Source of the DNA: Pseudomonadota bacterium
GTDB lineage: Bacteria; Myxococcota_A; Polyangia; Fen-1088
Assembly (NCBI GenBank): GCA_017881245.1
Contig: JADGRC010000251.1
Coordinates: 1-46,166 of the forward strand
Reading direction: 5' to 3'
Length of the DNA: 46,166 nucleotides
Part shown: positions 9,066 through 16,845 of the stretch, piece by piece
Position numbering within the stretch: position 1 is the first letter of the stretch
How the letters are laid out: the number at the start of each line of letters is the position of its first letter
Notes under the pieces: generated by a model
What the model was told of the DNA's origin: nothing
Database searches by the model: none
The model's input: only the letters and a program-made list of their open reading frames with translations
Translations under genes and position numbers: made by a program

Positions 9066-10127
9066 GTGGACCGGGGCGATTGCTTCACGAACATCGGAGA
9101 CTTACCCTTCGTCGTCAGCGTGTTCGCTTTGGCCGTTCTTCCGGTGTTCGCGACGCTCGTCGCCCCGCCGACGGCGCCGGAGGACGGATGTCCCTCTGCC
9201 CGTCAGGTAACCGACGCAATGCAGGCTCGGTTTCCTGCTCTTTTGATTGCCCCTGAACGCCCCGCCGCGACGGCGCTTCCCGACGTCTTGCGCGCTGTGC
9301 TCGACGTCGCTCCCGATGGGACGGTGGTTCGCTTCTCGCTTGTTGACGCCCGAGGCGACACGCAGCTGCGACGTACTCTGCCGGCGTCTGGTCGCGGAAC
9401 GGCACTCTCCGACTGTGTAGCCCTCGCCGATACCGTGGCCGCGATCGTGGAACGCTATTTGAGCAGGATAACCTATGAATCGGTCGAAAACGACCATTCG
9501 GGGTTGGATGACGCGGTGGTCGCATTCCAAGATAAACCCCTTGGCACGGCCGGCCCGATGGCCATGACGCGTTCGCGCGAGATTCTCGCCGTTCTTGGGG
9601 GGGGACGGCGAATGGCGGCGGGCGGAGAGGGCATGCTCGATCAGAACACGTTCGAGGGCTGGCTTGGCGTTCGGCTGGGGCTGTCCCCTTGGTTCCCACG
9701 ACTGAATGGCATCGCGAGCTTCGGAATCTCATCGGGGCTTGAATTCGGTCTGCCCGATGCGCGCCGCGCGATGCTTGGGCGCTTTCCGGCCCGCCTCGGT
9801 TGTCTTTTGGAATTGGCCGTTGGCCCGGGCTGGGTAGAACCAACCCTGCAAAGCGGGGTCGACTTGGTGACGATTTCGACCCGACGCGTTGACGCCGAGA
9901 CCGATTTGACGGTGACATTCGCGCCGGTGGTGGAGGCGGGTGTGGGATATCGGCTGAAGATCGCCGGCAGGCTCCACGTTCGTCCCAGCGTTACGCTCGG
10001 TTTGCCCCTGAAGAGGTATGATATTCGTCTGCAATCGACATCAGCGGCGATGCCGGAAATTCCAGTCCTGATGACCCCTAGGGCGTACGCGTTGTTCGGA
10101 ATCGAGACCGCATGGCTTTTTCGATGA
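9066..10127 (+). CDS. Secreted protein, probable outer-membrane beta-barrel
   Basis: The 353-residue protein starts with a GTG preceded by a purine-rich AGCAGGGGG. Residues 10-33 are hydrophobic (LPFVVSVFALAVLPVF) and act as a signal peptide or anchor. Residues 40-140 form a small periplasmic-type domain with two Cys and a repeated Ala/Asp pattern. The second half has alternating strands (FEGWLGVRLGLSPWF, IASFGISSGLEFGL, DLTVTFAPVVEAGVGYRL, RLHVRPSVTLGLPL) and ends on a strand with aromatic residues (GIETAWLFR), like a barrel protein. No named family is recognised. It is 53 bases upstream of an ECF sigma factor gene on the same strand and may be cotranscribed with it. Confidence 0.62.
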   Translation: MDRGDCFTNIGDLPFVVSVFALAVLPVFATLVAPPTAPEDGCPSARQVTDAMQARFPALLIAPERPAATALPDVLRAVLDVAPDGTVVRFSLVDARGDTQLRRTLPASGRGTALSDCVALADTVAAIVERYLSRITYESVENDHSGLDDAVVAFQDKPLGTAGPMAMTRSREILAVLGGGRRMAAGGEGMLDQNTFEGWLGVRLGLSPWFPRLNGIASFGISSGLEFGLPDARRAMLGRFPARLGCLLELAVGPGWVEPTLQSGVDLVTISTRRVDAETDLTVTFAPVVEAGVGYRLKIAGRLHVRPSVTLGLPLKRYDIRLQSTSAAMPEIPVLMTPRAYALFGIETAWLFR

Positions 10128-10180
10128 AAAGACTCAGCCCGTGACACATATATAAAGACGCAACCCCCGGAACAAAGAAC

Positions 10181-10849
10181 TTGAAAACCCCAGGCATCAG
10201 TCGAGTTCCAGCGCCCGCGCGAACGCCCGATACGGAGCTCGTGGCGCGCTGCTGTCTCGGTGACCGGGGCGCTTGGCGCGTCTTATACGAGCGGTATGCG
10301 GCGCTGGTCTACCGTTTCTTGTCGGCGTTGGGAATTCGCGATCCAGAGCGGGAGGATGCGTGCCAGGACGTGTTCATGGCCGTTTACCGGAGCCTGCCCA
10401 GTTTTAGGGGCGAATCCCAGCTGTCCACTTGGATCTACCGCATCACAGCTCGCACCACGGGCAAGCTCATTCAGAAACGCCGCCTTCGAAGTGCGCTCGC
10501 GACCATGATGCTGAGCGAGCCGATGCCGGCACCGGCCGATCCCTCGGAGGAAACCGCCCGCAGCCTGATGCTTGATCGCATGTTGGATCGCTTGCATCCA
10601 AAAAAGCGGATGGTGCTCGTCCTGTTCGAGCTCGAGGGTGTTCCGGTCGAAGAAATCGCTCGCATCGCGGAATGTCCGACGAATACGGTTTGGTCGCGGC
10701 TCCACCACGCCCGCTTGGATTTGACCAAGATGGCCGAGAGGGAGAGCAAGAGTCGCCTGGGCAGATCCGCCGTGAGCGCCGACGACTTGGGGAGCCAGCC
10801 GCCTCTCCCCGCGAGATCCGAGAACTCCGACACTGGGGTCGCGCGATGA
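10181..10849 (+). CDS. RNA polymerase sigma factor, ECF subfamily
   Basis: A 222-residue sigma-70 family factor. Region 2 spans about residues 18-90: DTELVARCCLGDRGAWRVL, the core-binding helix (PEREDACQDVFMAVYRSLPSF) and the -10-recognition part (STWIYRITART). Region 4 spans about 128-180, with VLVLFELEGVPVEEIARI and the recognition helix PTNTVWSRLHHARLDL. A Ser/Asp-rich tail follows. The start is a TTG at 10181 with a weak GGAACAAAG upstream; no ATG precedes region 2. The stop overlaps the next gene's ATG (ATGA, 10846-10849), so translation of the FecR-like partner is coupled, as is usual for sigma/anti-sigma pairs. It probably directs transcription of envelope genes on a cell-surface signal. 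Confidence 0.9.
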   Translation: MKTPGISRVPAPARTPDTELVARCCLGDRGAWRVLYERYAALVYRFLSALGIRDPEREDACQDVFMAVYRSLPSFRGESQLSTWIYRITARTTGKLIQKRRLRSALATMMLSEPMPAPADPSEETARSLMLDRMLDRLHPKKRMVLVLFELEGVPVEEIARIAECPTNTVWSRLHHARLDLTKMAERESKSRLGRSAVSADDLGSQPPLPARSENSDTGVAR

Positions 10850-12594
10850 AAGATCCGCGAGAAGGGTCGCGCGAAGGGGCGAGCGCGCGCTGGTTGGCGG
10901 CTCCGGCCAATCGAGTCGAGGCGGAGTTGCGGCAGGCGCTCGATCACGCCGCGGCACGAGAGGCCGACGAGGTCGCCCTTCGCCGGGTTTGGGCGCGGCT
11001 CGCCGAAATACCCGCGTTGGTTCCCTCCGTCGCGGATGGAGACGACAGACGGGATCAAGAGCGCGATGGCGTTCGTGAGCGGGACGCCCGCATTCCCCCA
11101 GTGCGTTGGCCCTGGATCGTCGCGGCATCTCTTGCTGGGGCTACCGCGACGTTGGCCTTCATGTTGATCGAGACCAAGTCGGAGTTCCGTGCGGAACGGG
11201 GAGGACAGTCTGACCTCGCGCGACTGTCCGGCAGGACCGAGTCGGCAGGAATCGACGCGGGCCAGAGATCGACCTTGGTGGCGCCCGCCACGGTCCGCAC
11301 CGCTTTCGGGGAGACCTTGCATCTGTCCTTGCGTGGCGGGACGGAAGTCGTCGTCACGTCCGAATCGACGCTGGTCCTGGACCAGAACGATCGTCCGGCC
11401 GTGTCGGCTGGTGAAGTGCAGTTTCACGTGCCGCATCAGGCGGCCGGCCAGACGTTCGTGGTGGCCGCGGGGGAATATCGGATCGTTGTGGTCGGCACCC
11501 GTTTTCGGGTTCGCGTCAACCCGGCGAACGCGGCCGTGGACGTCGACGAAGGGGTCGTGGAAATCTGGACCGACCATCGCATCGCGCAGGTCGTCGCGGG
11601 AGAATCGTGGGTCAGCCCCGTTCGAACGAGGGAAGGCGCGAGCACCGCAGCCGATGGTACGCACGATTCGGGCGCGGCGAAGGTGCCGCGTTCGCCTTTT
11701 CCGAAGGAACGGGACCTCTCGCGGCTCGGGCGATCATCGCCTGCGACTGGCACGCTCGGCGCAAGCGGCGCAATCGGATTGACCGACGCGGTTGCCAGGG
11801 ACTCAAGACGGATCCTGGCTCTGTCCGAGCCCTCGTCCGGGACCGACTTCGGCGCGGCATCGGGAAGAAGGGGGGGGGCGCGATATAGGGACGCCCTTCT
11901 TCCTGCAGCGGCGGACGAGATCGCGCACAAGGTTCCCTTGGCGGCACCGCCTCCAACCTCGGCGGACGTTCCTGCCCCTCCGCTCTTGGCGTTGCTGGCG
12001 CGGACGGCTCGCGCGGGTGGGGACGCAAGGAAGGCTCTCGGACTTTATCGAACCCTCGCGGAGAGGGGCGGCGCCGCGGGCGAGAACGCCGAGTACGAGA
12101 TGGGTCGCGTATTACGCGATGGCTTGCATCAGTCCCGCGAGGCCGTGGCGGTATGGCGCGCTTATCGCGCTTCGCATCCCCATGGGCTCTTGCGGATCGA
12201 GGCCGACATTTCCGTCATCGAGACCCTGGTTTCCCTGGGGGACAGGACCGGAGCGGTGTCCGAGGCATCCGACTTCATTCGTCGGTACCCGGAAAGCGAG
12301 CGACGTTCGGAGGTCGCGCGCCTGGCAGGAGATCTGTTCCGTGAACGGGGTGAATGCGGCGATGCGATCCGCGCGTACGACATCGCTCTTGGTCGGGCAC
12401 ATACCGGGCGGGACGTTGCCGACGCACCTTCCTTTCATCGCGCGGGTTGCTTGCTGCGCGGCGATCAGACACAGGGTGTCGCCGCTTTGCGTTCGTATCT
12501 TGACTCGTTTCCGTCCGGGCGCTTTCGCGGAGAAGCGCAGCGTCTGTTGAACGGGCCTCCTTCCGTTGAGCCCCCAGCGGTCGCTCCGCGGTAA
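10846..12594 (+). CDS. FecR-like membrane protein with C-terminal TPR repeats (putative anti-sigma factor)
   Basis: 582 residues. The N-terminal 85 are cytoplasmic-type and helical, a place for sigma binding. One membrane segment lies at about 88-108 (WPWIVAASLAGATATLAFML). A FecR domain follows at about 140-240: TVRTAFGETLHLSLRGGTEV, then VSAGEVQFHV, YRIVVVGTRFRVRVN and AVDVDEGVVEIW. A disordered linker leads to TPR-like helices from about 390 to 570 (ALLARTARAGGDARKALGLY, ESERRSEVARLAGDLFRERG). The ATG at 10846 overlaps the sigma stop. In FecR/ECF systems the protein senses an outer-membrane partner and controls the sigma factor; here that role is inferred from order and domains. No zinc anti-sigma motif is seen. 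Confidence 0.85.
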   Translation: MKDPREGSREGASARWLAAPANRVEAELRQALDHAAAREADEVALRRVWARLAEIPALVPSVADGDDRRDQERDGVRERDARIPPVRWPWIVAASLAGATATLAFMLIETKSEFRAERGGQSDLARLSGRTESAGIDAGQRSTLVAPATVRTAFGETLHLSLRGGTEVVVTSESTLVLDQNDRPAVSAGEVQFHVPHQAAGQTFVVAAGEYRIVVVGTRFRVRVNPANAAVDVDEGVVEIWTDHRIAQVVAGESWVSPVRTREGASTAADGTHDSGAAKVPRSPFPKERDLSRLGRSSPATGTLGASGAIGLTDAVARDSRRILALSEPSSGTDFGAASGRRGGARYRDALLPAAADEIAHKVPLAAPPPTSADVPAPPLLALLARTARAGGDARKALGLYRTLAERGGAAGENAEYEMGRVLRDGLHQSREAVAVWRAYRASHPHGLLRIEADISVIETLVSLGDRTGAVSEASDFIRRYPESERRSEVARLAGDLFRERGECGDAIRAYDIALGRAHTGRDVADAPSFHRAGCLLRGDQTQGVAALRSYLDSFPSGRFRGEAQRLLNGPPSVEPPAVAPR

Positions 12595-12598
12595 GACC

Positions 12599-13798
12599 AT
12601 GCGGCGCGGTGCCGTCATCCTGATCGCGCTGGTCGCCGCTTCGCTTGGCGCTTGTACAGAGCACCTGTTGCTGCCCGCCGCCGATCAGGGCATCGGTGGC
12701 AGCGGGGGGCGCGTCGCGGGAACAGGTGGAACGATGGCCGGCACCGGCGGAAAAATGGTGGGCTCGGGTGGCGGCCCATTCGAGGCGGGCGGGCGAGGCG
12801 TGGGCTTCGGTGGGGATCCGTTCGGTCAAGGCGGCCGGGGCGGAAACCTAGTTGGGGGGTTTGGGGGTGCGGTGTTTGGTCAAGGTGGCCGGGGTGCCTT
12901 CGGAGGGTTCGATGGCGGCGGACGCGGATCAAGGTGTCCCTGGGGCATTCAGAGAGCCGAAGTCCTTTTCGCGCTGGGAAAAAATGCCTCCATGGGCAGG
13001 GAAAAGCTCGGTCCAGATGACACGCGATTGAACGTCGTTGAATCGATAATGCGATCGCAGATCGCTTCGCACCAAAACGCGATCAGTTTTGGATATGAGG
13101 ACTTCCCCAGCATCTCATCCTGTTCCGCGATGGACGGTTGTTGCGTGCGGGACGGGGCAATTCCACCGTCTCTCTCTCCGGCGACGATTCCGGAAGCACT
13201 GCTGTGCCTGCCGCCCGGGATGATGGACGGTTGTGCCTCGACGATCGACGCGTGTCCGATAGGAGCCGCGTTCGAAAAGGCATCCAATCTTCTCAACGGC
13301 ACCGATCCCAACGATAGGTATACGGAGAAGCATGTGGTCCTTATCGTTGACAGTGACCCGAGTTGCGTCACCGAGAATCCGCAGTTTTCTTGCGAGCAGG
13401 CGGTTAAGCAACTCGTCACGCTGACGAATAACTCCGTGACCACGAGCGTGGTGGCGTTGGGTGTGGACGCGGGAACGCCTAGCTCCTGTTTGGCCAGAAT
13501 CGCCTCGGCCGGCCTCGACACTCATGGGATTTGGAAGGTCACGACTCCCATGGAGGTGGATTCCGCGCTCGGAATGATTCTGAATGATGCGGCCAAGCCG
13601 GCCTGCACTATCCACCTCTTCAGGAATCAAATCGATTCCGGCTCCCTCTCCGTCTGGGTCGACAACAAGCCGATCTCTCCCAACGAATGGAAATTCTTTC
13701 AGGAAGGGCCGTACCCGAGGATTCAGGTCTTCGGTGGCTCGTGCGCCATGATTCAGGGAGTCCGAGATCAAGAGATAGAGATTTACGGCTGTCCTTGA
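12599..13798 (+). CDS. Glycine-rich lipoprotein with a von Willebrand A-like domain
   Basis: 399 residues. The signal peptide MRRGAVILIALVAASLGAC ends in a lipobox with Cys19 as the lipid site. Residues about 31-105 are a low-complexity GTGG/GGRG linker (units such as VAGTGG, MAGTGG, FGQGGRG), a type common in myxobacterial surface lipoproteins. From about 108 a domain resembles von Willebrand A: first strand RAEVLFALGKNASMG, then KHVVLIVDSDPSCV, VTTSVVALGVDAG and LDTHGIWKVTTPMEVDSALG. The usual metal site DxSxS reads GKNAS, so metal binding is doubtful. Eleven or more Cys suggest disulfides in the exported form. It begins 4 bases after the FecR/TPR stop and is likely cotranscribed. Function is unknown; a surface adhesion or sensing role is an inference. 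Confidence 0.75.
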   Translation: MRRGAVILIALVAASLGACTEHLLLPAADQGIGGSGGRVAGTGGTMAGTGGKMVGSGGGPFEAGGRGVGFGGDPFGQGGRGGNLVGGFGGAVFGQGGRGAFGGFDGGGRGSRCPWGIQRAEVLFALGKNASMGREKLGPDDTRLNVVESIMRSQIASHQNAISFGYEDFPSISSCSAMDGCCVRDGAIPPSLSPATIPEALLCLPPGMMDGCASTIDACPIGAAFEKASNLLNGTDPNDRYTEKHVVLIVDSDPSCVTENPQFSCEQAVKQLVTLTNNSVTTSVVALGVDAGTPSSCLARIASAGLDTHGIWKVTTPMEVDSALGMILNDAAKPACTIHLFRNQIDSGSLSVWVDNKPISPNEWKFFQEGPYPRIQVFGGSCAMIQGVRDQEIEIYGCP

Positions 13799-13812
13799 CG
13801 CGGTAACCCAAA

Positions 13813-13894
13813 GGGATGGTGTGGCCGTCGCGTTGACCCTCCAACTCCCTGAGGGGATGGCGCCGCCGTAATGTTGACCCTTCACACACTGGGT
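13813..13894. repeat. Two copies of an imperfect 41-bp direct repeat
   Basis: GGGATGG at 13813-13819 and 13854-13860, and TTGACCC at 13833-13839 and 13874-13880, recur with a spacing of exactly 41 bases; the bases between are partly conserved. It follows the vWA-like lipoprotein stop and precedes the Met-Gly lipoprotein promoter region. A short inverted repeat, CACAC...GTGTG, lies at about 13883-13899. Confidence 0.55.
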
Positions 13895-14018
13895 GTGGCG
13901 CGGTGCGGTGGGTTCGGGTGCGCTATCCGCGCACGTTCGTCTTTTTTTTGAAGTGGCGGGGGACATCTGGTCACCAATGGAACGGCTCACGAATATTTCA
14001 CCACCCGCGGAGGACACC

Positions 14019-14654
14019 ATGACCCGGTCAAGGCACCTGAAACTTTCCACAATGCTCGTCGCGTTCGGTGGCGCCGTCGCGCTGATGGCCGTGGGCCTTC
14101 CCGGCTGTGGAGGCAGCGATGCCACCACGGAGGATTCCGGGGCAACCGAGACGGGTGGCCATGTCGGAACCGGCGGTGGATTCGGTAGCTCAAGCGGCGG
14201 CCACACCGGCACCGGTGGGTTCACAGCAAGCGGAACCGGTGGCTCCAGCTTCTCGACCGGTGGCTCCAGCTTCTCCACGGGTGGTTCCTTCGGTTCGACG
14301 GGTGGTGCCAACACGGGTACCGGTGGCGCCGACATGGGAATGGGCGGCGGGATGGGCATGGGCATGGGCGGCCGGATGGGCAGGGGCATGGGCATGGGCG
14401 GCGGGATGGGCATGGGCATGGGCATGGGCGGCCGGATGGGCAGGGGAATGGGAATGGGCGGCGGGATGGGGATGGGCATGGGCATGGGCGGCCGAATGGG
14501 TGGCGGCATGGGCGGCCGAATGGGCGGCGGCATGGGCGGCCGAATGGGTGGCGGCATGGGCGGCCGAATGGGCGGCGGCATGGGCGGCCGGATGGGCAGG
14601 GGAATGGGAATGGGAATGGGTGGTGGCGCGCCTGACGCTGGCGCCGCCGACTGA
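14019..14654 (+). CDS. Lipoprotein with a long Met-Gly repeat tail
   Basis: 211 residues. ATG at 14019 has an excellent ribosome site (GGAGG, 5 bases away). The signal peptide ends at a lipobox (AVGLPGC, Cys30). Residues 31-104 are a Gly/Ser/Thr linker (for example GGSSFSTGG twice). From about 106 to 203 the chain is only Gly, Met and Arg: units MGMGGG, MGGRMGRG and, later, repeated GGRMGGGM, with about 31 Met. It ends in a short Ala/Asp tail. No domain is recognised. A Met-only cluster on an exported lipoprotein could bind Cu(I) or Ag(I) or act as a surface scaffold; both are inferences. The gene has its own 220-base upstream region and a strong terminator downstream. Confidence 0.8.
   Translation: MTRSRHLKLSTMLVAFGGAVALMAVGLPGCGGSDATTEDSGATETGGHVGTGGGFGSSSGGHTGTGGFTASGTGGSSFSTGGSSFSTGGSFGSTGGANTGTGGADMGMGGGMGMGMGGRMGRGMGMGGGMGMGMGMGGRMGRGMGMGGGMGMGMGMGGRMGGGMGGRMGGGMGGRMGGGMGGRMGGGMGGRMGRGMGMGMGGGAPDAGAAD
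14335..14631. repeat. Tandem coding repeat (6-bp and 24-bp units) in the Met-Gly lipoprotein
   Basis: About 300 bases are built from ATGGGC-type hexamers and, from about 14490, from a 24-base unit coding GGRMGGGM repeated about four times nearly identically. The high identity of units points to recent expansion and a region likely to vary in length between strains. Confidence 0.85.
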
Positions 14655-14762
14655 TATCCGATTTATGCGCGGGTTCCGAGGAGGACCCGCTTCGCCAAGG
14701 TCGACGCTCGGCTCGCGTGACAGTAACGTCACGGTGATGTTCAGCTGATCGACCTCAGCACA

Positions 14763-14795
14763 AAAGGCCGGTGCCGCGGGGCGCCGGCCTTTCTT
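14763..14795 (+). terminator. Rho-independent terminator
   Basis: A 13-base stem (14763-14775 with 14780-14792, one G-T pair) closes a four-base GCGG loop and is followed by a CTT-ended T tract. It lies about 110 bases after the Met-Gly lipoprotein stop. The A run before the stem could let it serve the opposite strand too, where the gene ending at 14924 arrives. Confidence 0.8.
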
Positions 14796-14923
14796 CATGA
14801 TCATCCCCGGTCGGGGGCAGTCAGAAGTCGGCGTCGCCGCTCGATCCCGGCACTACCGACCAGGGCGCGCCAAGGCGGCGAAGGGGGCAACCATCTGAGC
14901 CATCCCCCGACGGTCCTTACCGG

Positions 14924-15457
14924 TTACGGCTTGAAGTGATCGGGCCCGATCTCGCCTCGCAGGTGCTCGACGACGCTTTCTTCGAGGAGCTCCTGCATGG
15001 TCTGGCCACCATAACGCGCGGCGATTCGATCGTCGTATTCGTCGGCTATGATGGCCACGTCGCGAACGGTGGCGGTTAGTTCCTCCGCGGTCATCGTGGG
15101 ACCCCCGAGCAGCGTGTGTGAGAAAATCACGACCTCACCCGCGGGTACGTACGCGAAGGCGCCAAAACGCAAGAGCGCGTTCATTTCGAGCAGTTGCATG
15201 GCGAGCGGCACCTCCATGGATACGCCTTTCACCAACTGGGCCACGCACCTGACTACGGCGCGATCGGCGTTCCACGGCAACACGCTGATCATGACCAGCG
15301 ACGATCCCTGCTTGACGACGTACAAACCGTCATCGATCTTGCGGAAGGCGGAGCTCTTTTTCAGAGCCTTCTCGATGGTCTGGCAACTCGATTTCGCGGC
15401 GGCGTTCATGGACATTCGGTAGCACGAATTGGCTCCCGGTACGAGACACTTGTCCAT
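14924..15457 (-). CDS. YbjN / type III secretion chaperone-like fold protein
   Basis: A 177-residue soluble protein. Its order of elements (IEKALKKSSAFRKIDDGLYVV, then SSLVMISVLPWNADRAVVRCVAQLV, a helix PLAMQLLEMNALLRFGAFAY, strand EVVIFSHTLLGG, and helix MTAEELTATVRDVAIIADEYDDRIAARYGG) matches the YbjN / secretion-chaperone-like superfamily, whose members bind partner proteins. The start is uncertain: ATG 15457, 15415 and 15409 are all in frame and none has a clear ribosome site; the conserved part begins near 15400. It is divergent from the zinc-ribbon protein, so both may share a regulatory region. Its partner is not known. Confidence 0.7.
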   Translation of the reverse strand: MDKCLVPGANSCYRMSMNAAAKSSCQTIEKALKKSSAFRKIDDGLYVVKQGSSLVMISVLPWNADRAVVRCVAQLVKGVSMEVPLAMQLLEMNALLRFGAFAYVPAGEVVIFSHTLLGGPTMTAEELTATVRDVAIIADEYDDRIAARYGGQTMQELLEESVVEHLRGEIGPDHFKP

Positions 15458-15530
15458 CAGTTACGCCACGACCGTCGCCGCGAGCACCCGTGCCATCGAT
15501 CGGTGGGCCCTGTTACAGTCGTCCCTGCCC

Positions 15531-16730
15531 ATGCCTGCTTGCGGTCGCTGCGGCCATGACAACGCGGATCACCTGAGATTTTGCTGTAGTTGCGGCCGGA
15601 GACTGAGGGGCAGCGACGGCCCCATTTCGCCATCTGGTGGGCAACAGACGCGGGCGCCCGAGTCGCTGCGCGATAGGTCTCCGATCGCCGGTATCCAAGG
15701 GATCTCGACCGGCTTTGCCCCCACAATCGTACTTTCGGGCGCCACACCCGGGAGCCTTGATGGAGAGCCCACAGTCGGCGGCCGAGGATCGGGTTCGAGA
15801 TTTCCGGTCAGTCTCATCGCGACTGCCTGGGACGCCTTGCGCTATGTGTTTGTCTACATTCGGGGCCGCGTCGACGCCGAGGGTCGAAAGCGCGACTGGA
15901 TTCAAGAACGGGAAGGGGCTCACCGCTTGGTCGAGGGAGTCCTGTTCGGGCTGGGCCAAAGCGTCATCGCCGAGGGGCTGACCGATCCGCAGGTGGCGCA
16001 CTTGATTCAGGCCGTCGGCAAAGCGCTTGCGCGCCGGGACGTCGCCAGCGCGGACTTGGCGGCAGCCGAGAAACTGAGAGTATCCGATGATCTGCGGTTG
16101 GGCATTGAAGAATCGAATGCCCAGCATGATTGGAGGGCTTGTGATGCGGGTGCCGCCGAGCTCGACATCCTGTTGCGAAAGATCGAGGACGAACGCCACG
16201 ACGTGGACGCGGAGATCCACCGTCTACGCCCGCCGACGCAAGCTCCAAACGATCTTGGTCGGGATTTTGGCCGGGATCTTGATCGTGAGACGCTCGAACA
16301 GAAACGTGCTTTGTTGGAGCAACAGTATGCGTCTATGCGAGAGCGGGCCGCGGCGCTCCGCGCAACGACGATCGCCGCCCGCGCCAAGCTCGACCAGACG
16401 ATCGCGGCGCGGCGTCAGGCGGCGGCGGCCATGACCGCCGGCTTGACCGCCCACGCCGGCGACCGAGGCGCGGCGGATCAGCAGATCCGCCAGTTGACGG
16501 GCCAGATTGGGCGCGCGGCCGCGCAGGCGCGGCTACCTCTGACGGGCTTGCTGCCCGGCTATGCGCACGTGGCCCGGCTGGATGCGATCATCGCGGAGCG
16601 CGACCGCCTGATTGCCGGCGCCCAAGGCACGCTCAGCCGCGCGGATCGTCGCAAGTTGGCGCTCGGCACCGGCATCCTTCTCATTGTTCTGGCGACGATC
16701 GGCATCGGCCTTCGGACGTCGCTACGGTGA
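15531..16730 (+). CDS. Zinc-ribbon, coiled-coil protein with a C-terminal membrane anchor
   Basis: 399 residues. The first 25 form a four-Cys zinc ribbon (CGRCGHDNADHLRFCCSCGRRL). A disordered Ser/Pro/Gly linker runs to about residue 95. From about 130 to 360 the chain is helical and charged, with coiled-coil character (EIHRLRPPT, LDRETLEQKRALLEQQYASM, RERAAALRATTIAARAKLD). One hydrophobic segment near the end (LALGTGILLIVLATIGIGL) is a single tail anchor, followed by a few residues. No enzyme motif is seen. It may be a membrane-attached scaffold. ATG at 15531 is chosen because the zinc ribbon starts at once. It is divergently arranged with the YbjN-like gene, suggesting a functional pair, but that is inference. 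Confidence 0.65.
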   Translation: MPACGRCGHDNADHLRFCCSCGRRLRGSDGPISPSGGQQTRAPESLRDRSPIAGIQGISTGFAPTIVLSGATPGSLDGEPTVGGRGSGSRFPVSLIATAWDALRYVFVYIRGRVDAEGRKRDWIQEREGAHRLVEGVLFGLGQSVIAEGLTDPQVAHLIQAVGKALARRDVASADLAAAEKLRVSDDLRLGIEESNAQHDWRACDAGAAELDILLRKIEDERHDVDAEIHRLRPPTQAPNDLGRDFGRDLDRETLEQKRALLEQQYASMRERAAALRATTIAARAKLDQTIAARRQAAAAMTAGLTAHAGDRGAADQQIRQLTGQIGRAAAQARLPLTGLLPGYAHVARLDAIIAERDRLIAGAQGTLSRADRRKLALGTGILLIVLATIGIGLRTSLR

Positions 16731-16845
16731 CGCAAGGGTACCTTTTCGAGAGCCCTTACCCGATCGAAATGTTGACGCTCGAGGCAAGTCTTCGGTTGGG
16801 AGGGCGCAGGAAGACGCAGGCCCCCCTGCGAGCCCCCGATGCGCG

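Noticed and set aside
13115-14581. A 488-residue minus-strand frame with MPPPIRPP repeats
   Set aside because: It is the reverse of the Met-Gly repeat and spans two plus-strand genes with signal peptides and a strong ribosome site; no start signal of its own.
14335-14631. CRISPR-like regular repeats
   Set aside because: Units are head to tail without unique spacers and lie in a coding frame; no cas genes are present.
14190-14804. A minus-strand frame with His/Ala/Pro repeats that looks metal-binding
   Set aside because: It is also the reverse of the Met-Gly repeat and runs through the terminator; no ribosome site or signal peptide fits.
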